A stretch of DNA of 64,000 nt from Lactifluus volemus (taxonomy: Eukaryota; Basidiomycota; Agaricomycetes; Russulales; Russulaceae). Under the pieces are notes generated by a model that did not search any database, had not been told where the DNA came from, and saw nothing but the letters and a program-made list of their open reading frames with translations. The stretch's first letter is position 1. The number at the start of each line of letters is the position of its first letter. Location of the stretch: positions 62,001-126,000 of the forward strand of contig WTXI01000047.1 of assembly GCA_022376515.1 (NCBI GenBank). The letters run 5' to 3'. The position numbers were made by a program, and so were the translations under genes. Shown piece by piece: positions 60,638 through 64,000 of this stretch.

Positions 60638-63600
60638 TGTCGACGGGCAGCCGCACGTTCAAATTTGACCCAACGTTGTTCCTCTGGCGACAAAGAAGCA
60701 AGTTCGGAGGGGGAGGGGCCGTCTGGCCGAGAGGCAAGGATGTGGACATGGGCCGGGAAGCCGGACGGGTCAATCGGGTTAACGTCATGGAAGATCGGGA
60801 TAGGGCGGGGCCTGGAGATAGCAGAGACTGGTGCGGTTTCTGGCCGGGCGTGTGATGTGGTGGTTACGGGCGGGGCCGGGGGTGGGGCTCTGTCGTCATC
60901 GGGGGGAGTCGGGAGACGGTAGGCAGCGCGGAGAGGGCAGGAGACGTCAAGGGCAGAGTGTCCAACCGGTGAAGGGCCTTTACCGGACTTCCGCTTGGTC
61001 CGAGCACAATTGAGACAGGTAGACTCGCAGTGACAAGTGGACGGTTCTTTATGTGAATGAAGGTTGGGGCATAGGTTGGCATGTTGTTCAAGAGGGTGTG
61101 GGCCACCGCAGCGGGGGCAAATAGTTTTGTTTTCGGGGACGCGGCAACGTACGGCCTGATGGCCTAAAGCCCAGCAGCGGTTACACTGTTGGAGGGTGGG
61201 CCGGGCCTCGAAGCGTTGTGCAGTGGTCTGTTGTCCGAAGAGAGCAGGGGGAGAGCGAATGAGTGAGGGGACGGTTTTCCCGTCAGGGTCAACGAGACTG
61301 AGTAGGACGGAGGAATGGCGAGCGAAGAAGTCGATGTCCTTCTTGAGCCACCGGGGGGCGGCAAGGAAGGTGATGCCAGAGCAAACGGGGTTGGATTCCA
61401 GTTCGCGGCGAAGGTCTTGTTCAGAGGGGAGGTCGCCATTCTCGTCACGGATAGTCGGGACTCCGTTGAGGAGGACCCGGACCGAGCCTTTCTGTGGGGC
61501 GAGGAGGCAGGGTGGGAAGGGGTCAGTGAGAACTTTACGGAGGCGGAAGATTGCCTCCATGGGGGGCGAACCAGCAAAGGTGAGGACGAAGTTGTGTGAG
61601 TTGGGGCCTTGCCAGCGCCCGGCCAGGAGGGAGACACCATCGGAAGGCACCGTGGACTGTCGGATAGCTTTCTGGAGGTCTCGGGTGATAGTCCCTTGGT
61701 CTCCCCTCGCAGGTTCTTGTAGGAGGACAGGGGAGGTGCGGATAAGCAAATAGTCGGTGGTGAGGGAAGGAGAGGGGGTCTTGGAGGACTGTGGTTTCTG
61801 CGTAGCAGGTTTGGTAAGATAGAGATCGATAATGGCGGGGGCCGTGAGATTAGCATTGGTCAGTTTTTTCCCCCACTTGGCGTGGTAAGCGGCCAGGAGC
61901 TGGGGGCGAGACATCTTGAGAAGTTCGTCCTTAGTGAGGACAGAGGAAGGGGGAGGAGACTGTGACGACGGGACGGGAGGGCTCGCTTGGCGAGCGGCAG
62001 ATCGCGGGTTGGCAGGCTGTTTGCCTTTCCTCTTCCGACTGTTATGGGCAGCAACGGTCCACGGGCCAGTGGGTGAGTGGGCTTCGTCCGGAGGTGGCGG
62101 CGGCGGGTTATGGACCGAGATAGGTGGGAGGGCCGAAGGTGCCGACGGGGGAGCAACGGGGAGGAGAGGAGGGAAAGAGGAATCATCAATGCGTGCAACG
62201 GGGGGAGGAGATGGGTCGTCCCAACCGGTGGGTTGGGGAAGGCCGGGCATGGCCGTGGGAGGGGGCTCTCCATAATCCATTTCGAAGTCTGGGCCGAAGT
62301 CCGGGTATCCTTCCAGCACTTCCACCCTGAAGTCGAGGTTCTTCACCTTGGATGAGAGCGACGAGAGGTGAGCCATGATTTCAGAGAGGCCTGGTACAGC
62401 GGAGGATGTAGGGAGGGGAGCAGGAGGGTCTGTGGGGAGAGGGGCTGAGGTGGGGAGTTGAATGGGTTGTGCGGTTGAGGTCTGGTAGGGGGATGCTGGA
62501 GGGATTCCCGGACCCGGAAGGAAAAGAGCAGGAGGATCTTCCGGGGGGCAGATTGGGGACGCTTGGGGGGTGCGATTGGGAGAGGGGTGGGCAGACTGGG
62601 CTCGAGATGGGGGGCGTGCGAGGGGGTCGACGCGATGAGTCTTGCGGGAAGATTTGGCAGCAGATTTCGGAGGGGGGGGCAGCGCCTGGACCGCAGCGAT
62701 GCGGGCTGCTTCTTTGGCCTCCTGGGCCTCGATGCGGAGTTGTTGTTTGTACGCAAGGAAGTCGGCGTCCATTTGCTGACGAAGGGAGGCGCGGTAGGCC
62801 TCGTATTCTTCAGAGAGTTCGCGGGAGGCTTGTGTCTGTAGGCGGGCGAATTCGTCCTTGTGAAGGGCGGTCACTTGGGCCCGTGCGTCATCCAGGGACT
62901 CACGGGTCAAGGCAGCAATGATGGTGCGGCGCTCTTCCTCTGCTAGAGAGGGGATTACGCGTTCTGAGATGTGCAGGGCCATGTCACGGACCCAGGTGTT
63001 GAGTTCAGGATGGGAGGTGTCAGAGGGAAGATTGAGGACATGCTGAATCAAGGCAGCCTTAATTTCCGTGAGTTGATCGGAGATCCAGCGATCGGCCAAC
63101 TGGGAAAGATCGCGATGGGCGGCATTAAAGACGGACGTATGAGCCACCTGAACGTCATGACCACAGGACATGAGGGCAGCCTGGAAGCGTTGTTCCACCG
63201 AGGCCGTCTCACAATTCTCGAGGCAACGCATGCACAGGGACCAGTGGGCAGGGTCAGTGCTGAAAGTGGAAAAGAAAGAGTCAATGGCACGGATCCCGGC
63301 AGCGGTAGCGACCACCGAGGATTCCAATTCGGGGGAGGGGTGGGGGAGGGGGTGAGTGTCACTAGGGTTATCAGGGTCGAGGGTCATGCAAGAACGACGC
63401 ATGCCCCCATGGATTTGAAGGATGATATTGGCCGCGACCCGGAACCAGAGCTCTCTGGGGACAGCGGAATCTGGGGGAGAGGAAGGAGTGGTGAAGCCGT
63501 GGCTGAAGAACTCCCCAAGGCGTTCGAGAGCCGCCCTGGTGACACTGCCGTTGACGGTCACATCGAAAAAGGAGGAGGGAGGGGTGGGGAGGAGGTCTAT

Positions 63601-63753
63601 GGTGAAGGCGGGAAGGGAAGGAGCTCCGGTGATGAAGTGCACATCCTTGAGGCCGGGAGGGACAGGGACAGGCAGGGAAGGGTGTAGAGGGGTGTAAGGG
63701 ATGGGGAGAGCGGGGGGTTCCCCAGAGGAAGGAGGTGGGACAACGGGGTCCAT
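60628..63753 (-). CDS. LINE ORF1, gag-like nucleic-acid-binding protein
   Basis: Intact frame of 1041 residues from MDPVVPPPSSGEPPALPI. An in-frame Met at 63945 lies outside the element, so the internal Met was chosen. The N-terminal half contains helices and a long coiled coil (SREL through EAYRASLRQQMDADFLAYKQ and KEAARIAAVQ). A Pro-rich linker follows, then an RNA-recognition-like region (NFVLTFAGSPPMEAIFRLRK). Near the C-terminus are zinc knuckles (CNRCWALGHQAVRC, CPRCGGPHPLEQHANLC, CHCESTCLNC). The protein would coat the element RNA. Its TAA overlaps the ORF2 start. The frame is open over 3.1 kb, suggesting fairly recent insertion. Confidence 0.85.
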   Translation of the reverse strand: MDPVVPPPSSGEPPALPIPYTPLHPSLPVPVPPGLKDVHFITGAPSLPAFTIDLLPTPPSSFFDVTVNGSVTRAALERLGEFFSHGFTTPSSPPDSAVPRELWFRVAANIILQIHGGMRRSCMTLDPDNPSDTHPLPHPSPELESSVVATAAGIRAIDSFFSTFSTDPAHWSLCMRCLENCETASVEQRFQAALMSCGHDVQVAHTSVFNAAHRDLSQLADRWISDQLTEIKAALIQHVLNLPSDTSHPELNTWVRDMALHISERVIPSLAEEERRTIIAALTRESLDDARAQVTALHKDEFARLQTQASRELSEEYEAYRASLRQQMDADFLAYKQQLRIEAQEAKEAARIAAVQALPPPPKSAAKSSRKTHRVDPLARPPSRAQSAHPSPNRTPQASPICPPEDPPALFLPGPGIPPASPYQTSTAQPIQLPTSAPLPTDPPAPLPTSSAVPGLSEIMAHLSSLSSKVKNLDFRVEVLEGYPDFGPDFEMDYGEPPPTAMPGLPQPTGWDDPSPPPVARIDDSSFPPLLPVAPPSAPSALPPISVHNPPPPPPDEAHSPTGPWTVAAHNSRKRKGKQPANPRSAARQASPPVPSSQSPPPSSVLTKDELLKMSRPQLLAAYHAKWGKKLTNANLTAPAIIDLYLTKPATQKPQSSKTPSPSLTTDYLLIRTSPVLLQEPARGDQGTITRDLQKAIRQSTVPSDGVSLLAGRWQGPNSHNFVLTFAGSPPMEAIFRLRKVLTDPFPPCLLAPQKGSVRVLLNGVPTIRDENGDLPSEQDLRRELESNPVCSGITFLAAPRWLKKDIDFFARHSSVLLSLVDPDGKTVPSLIRSPPALFGQQTTAQRFEARPTLQQCNRCWALGHQAVRCRVPENKTICPRCGGPHPLEQHANLCPNLHSHKEPSTCHCESTCLNCARTKRKSGKGPSPVGHSALDVSCPLRAAYRLPTPPDDDRAPPPAPPVTTTSHARPETAPVSAISRPRPIPIFHDVNPIDPSGFPAHVHILASRPDGPSPSELASLSPEEQRWVKFERAAARRQCL

Positions 63754-63900
63754 TGGAGGAGGAGGAAAAGAGGGGAGATGTCGACAAAAACAAACAAGGA
63801 TGATGATAGCAGAGTCAGGTAGTAGAGCGTTGAGGAAAGCAGAGTCAGGTCGCGAGATACCAGGCGGGTTCTGACTAGGGATGGTGGTGGTAAGAGGTCG

Positions 63901-63914
63901 GAACACTTTCTGTT
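63901..63914. repeat. Right target-site duplication of the full-length LINE
   Basis: Exact copy of GAACACTTTCTGTT at 56556-56569, marking the LINE 5' end. The remaining 86 bases to the window edge are host DNA of unknown content. Confidence 0.85.
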
Positions 63915-64000
63915 CCACATTAACGTTAACTTCGACATCACGCATGATCTTGAATCCCGTGCGAGCTCAAACGGGCTAAAACTATGTGGGGACCGCAGTG

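Larger units (their letters stand above)
56570..63900 (-). mobile_element. Near-complete LINE (Tad1/I-Jockey-like), about 7.3 kb, with poly(A) tail
   Basis: On the minus strand: a 147-nt leader, ORF1 (gag-like), ORF2 (endonuclease and reverse transcriptase), a short 3' UTR of about 170 nt, and a 3' poly(A) tail (T run 56568-56598 on plus). A 14-bp duplication flanks it, the signature of target-primed reverse transcription. GC content is visibly higher than the surroundings. The 5' end is complete, as shown by the flanking duplication. ORF2 has several 1-nt shifts, so this copy is inactive as written. Confidence 0.92.

Noticed and set aside
61196..63697. Plus-strand ORFs of 90-238 codons opposite LINE ORF1
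   Set aside because: Antisense shadows in GC-rich DNA; the minus frame has zinc knuckles and runs 1041 codons.
1..64000. tRNA genes, rRNA, CRISPR arrays or bacterial-type operons
   Set aside because: By eye I found no paired A and B boxes with a cloverleaf, no rRNA signature and no spaced direct repeats. A tRNAscan or Infernal run would be decisive for small RNAs.

Overview
The window is fungal nuclear DNA, almost certainly from a mushroom-forming basidiomycete (Agaricomycetes). Most genes are split by many introns of about 45-70 nt with GTRNGY donors. The protein families and the mix of hAT, LINE and LTR relics fit this group. No bacterial operon, CRISPR array, rRNA or convincing tRNA was seen.

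Layout. 1-8.3 kb is transposon debris: the 5' part of a minus-strand hAT element, two 874-bp solo LTRs in inverted orientation around a third LTR fragment, and a decayed LINE carrying ORF1 and endonuclease but no reverse transcriptase. 8.5-18.4 kb is a compact island of conserved genes: an ER thioredoxin/PDI-like protein ending in KDEL, a class II histone deacetylase (HDA1/Clr3 type, minus), the oligosaccharyltransferase catalytic subunit STT3, and a HIRIP3-like histone chaperone. 18.9-29.7 kb holds three minus-strand type-B carboxylesterase genes. The first two lie in a direct tandem duplication of about 3.5 kb, with a LINE RNase H relic at the junction and a 175-bp TA-flanked MITE in the second copy. 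All three carry 1-nt lesions. 29.7-32.8 kb has no gene I can support.

32.8-50.3 kb is a second conserved island: a Yrb2/RanBP3-like Ran-binding protein (-), dihydrofolate reductase (-), a membrane-bound hybrid histidine kinase (-), an Snt2-like BAH/PHD/ELM2/SANT chromatin reader (+) and a Doa4-like ubiquitin protease (-). 50.6-55.7 kb is a local family of multi-pass membrane proteins with an N-terminal NxDIAGIG motif: two good copies, one decayed copy and one inverted C-terminal fragment. 56.6-63.9 kb is a near-complete LINE of about 7.3 kb with a poly(A) tail and a 14-bp target-site duplication.

Functional links. PDI and STT3 both act in ER folding and N-glycosylation, and both have ACGT-type bZIP-like sites upstream. 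HDA1, HIRIP3 and SNT2 are all chromatin factors. No gene cluster for a novel pathway is evident. The most unusual signals are an apparent AT-AC intron inside the histidine kinase H-box, an LTR with seven Gcn4/AP-1-type sites, and a MITE whose empty site survives in the tandem copy. Several conserved genes show isolated 1-nt deletions, so sequence quality must be considered before calling any frameshifted gene dead.
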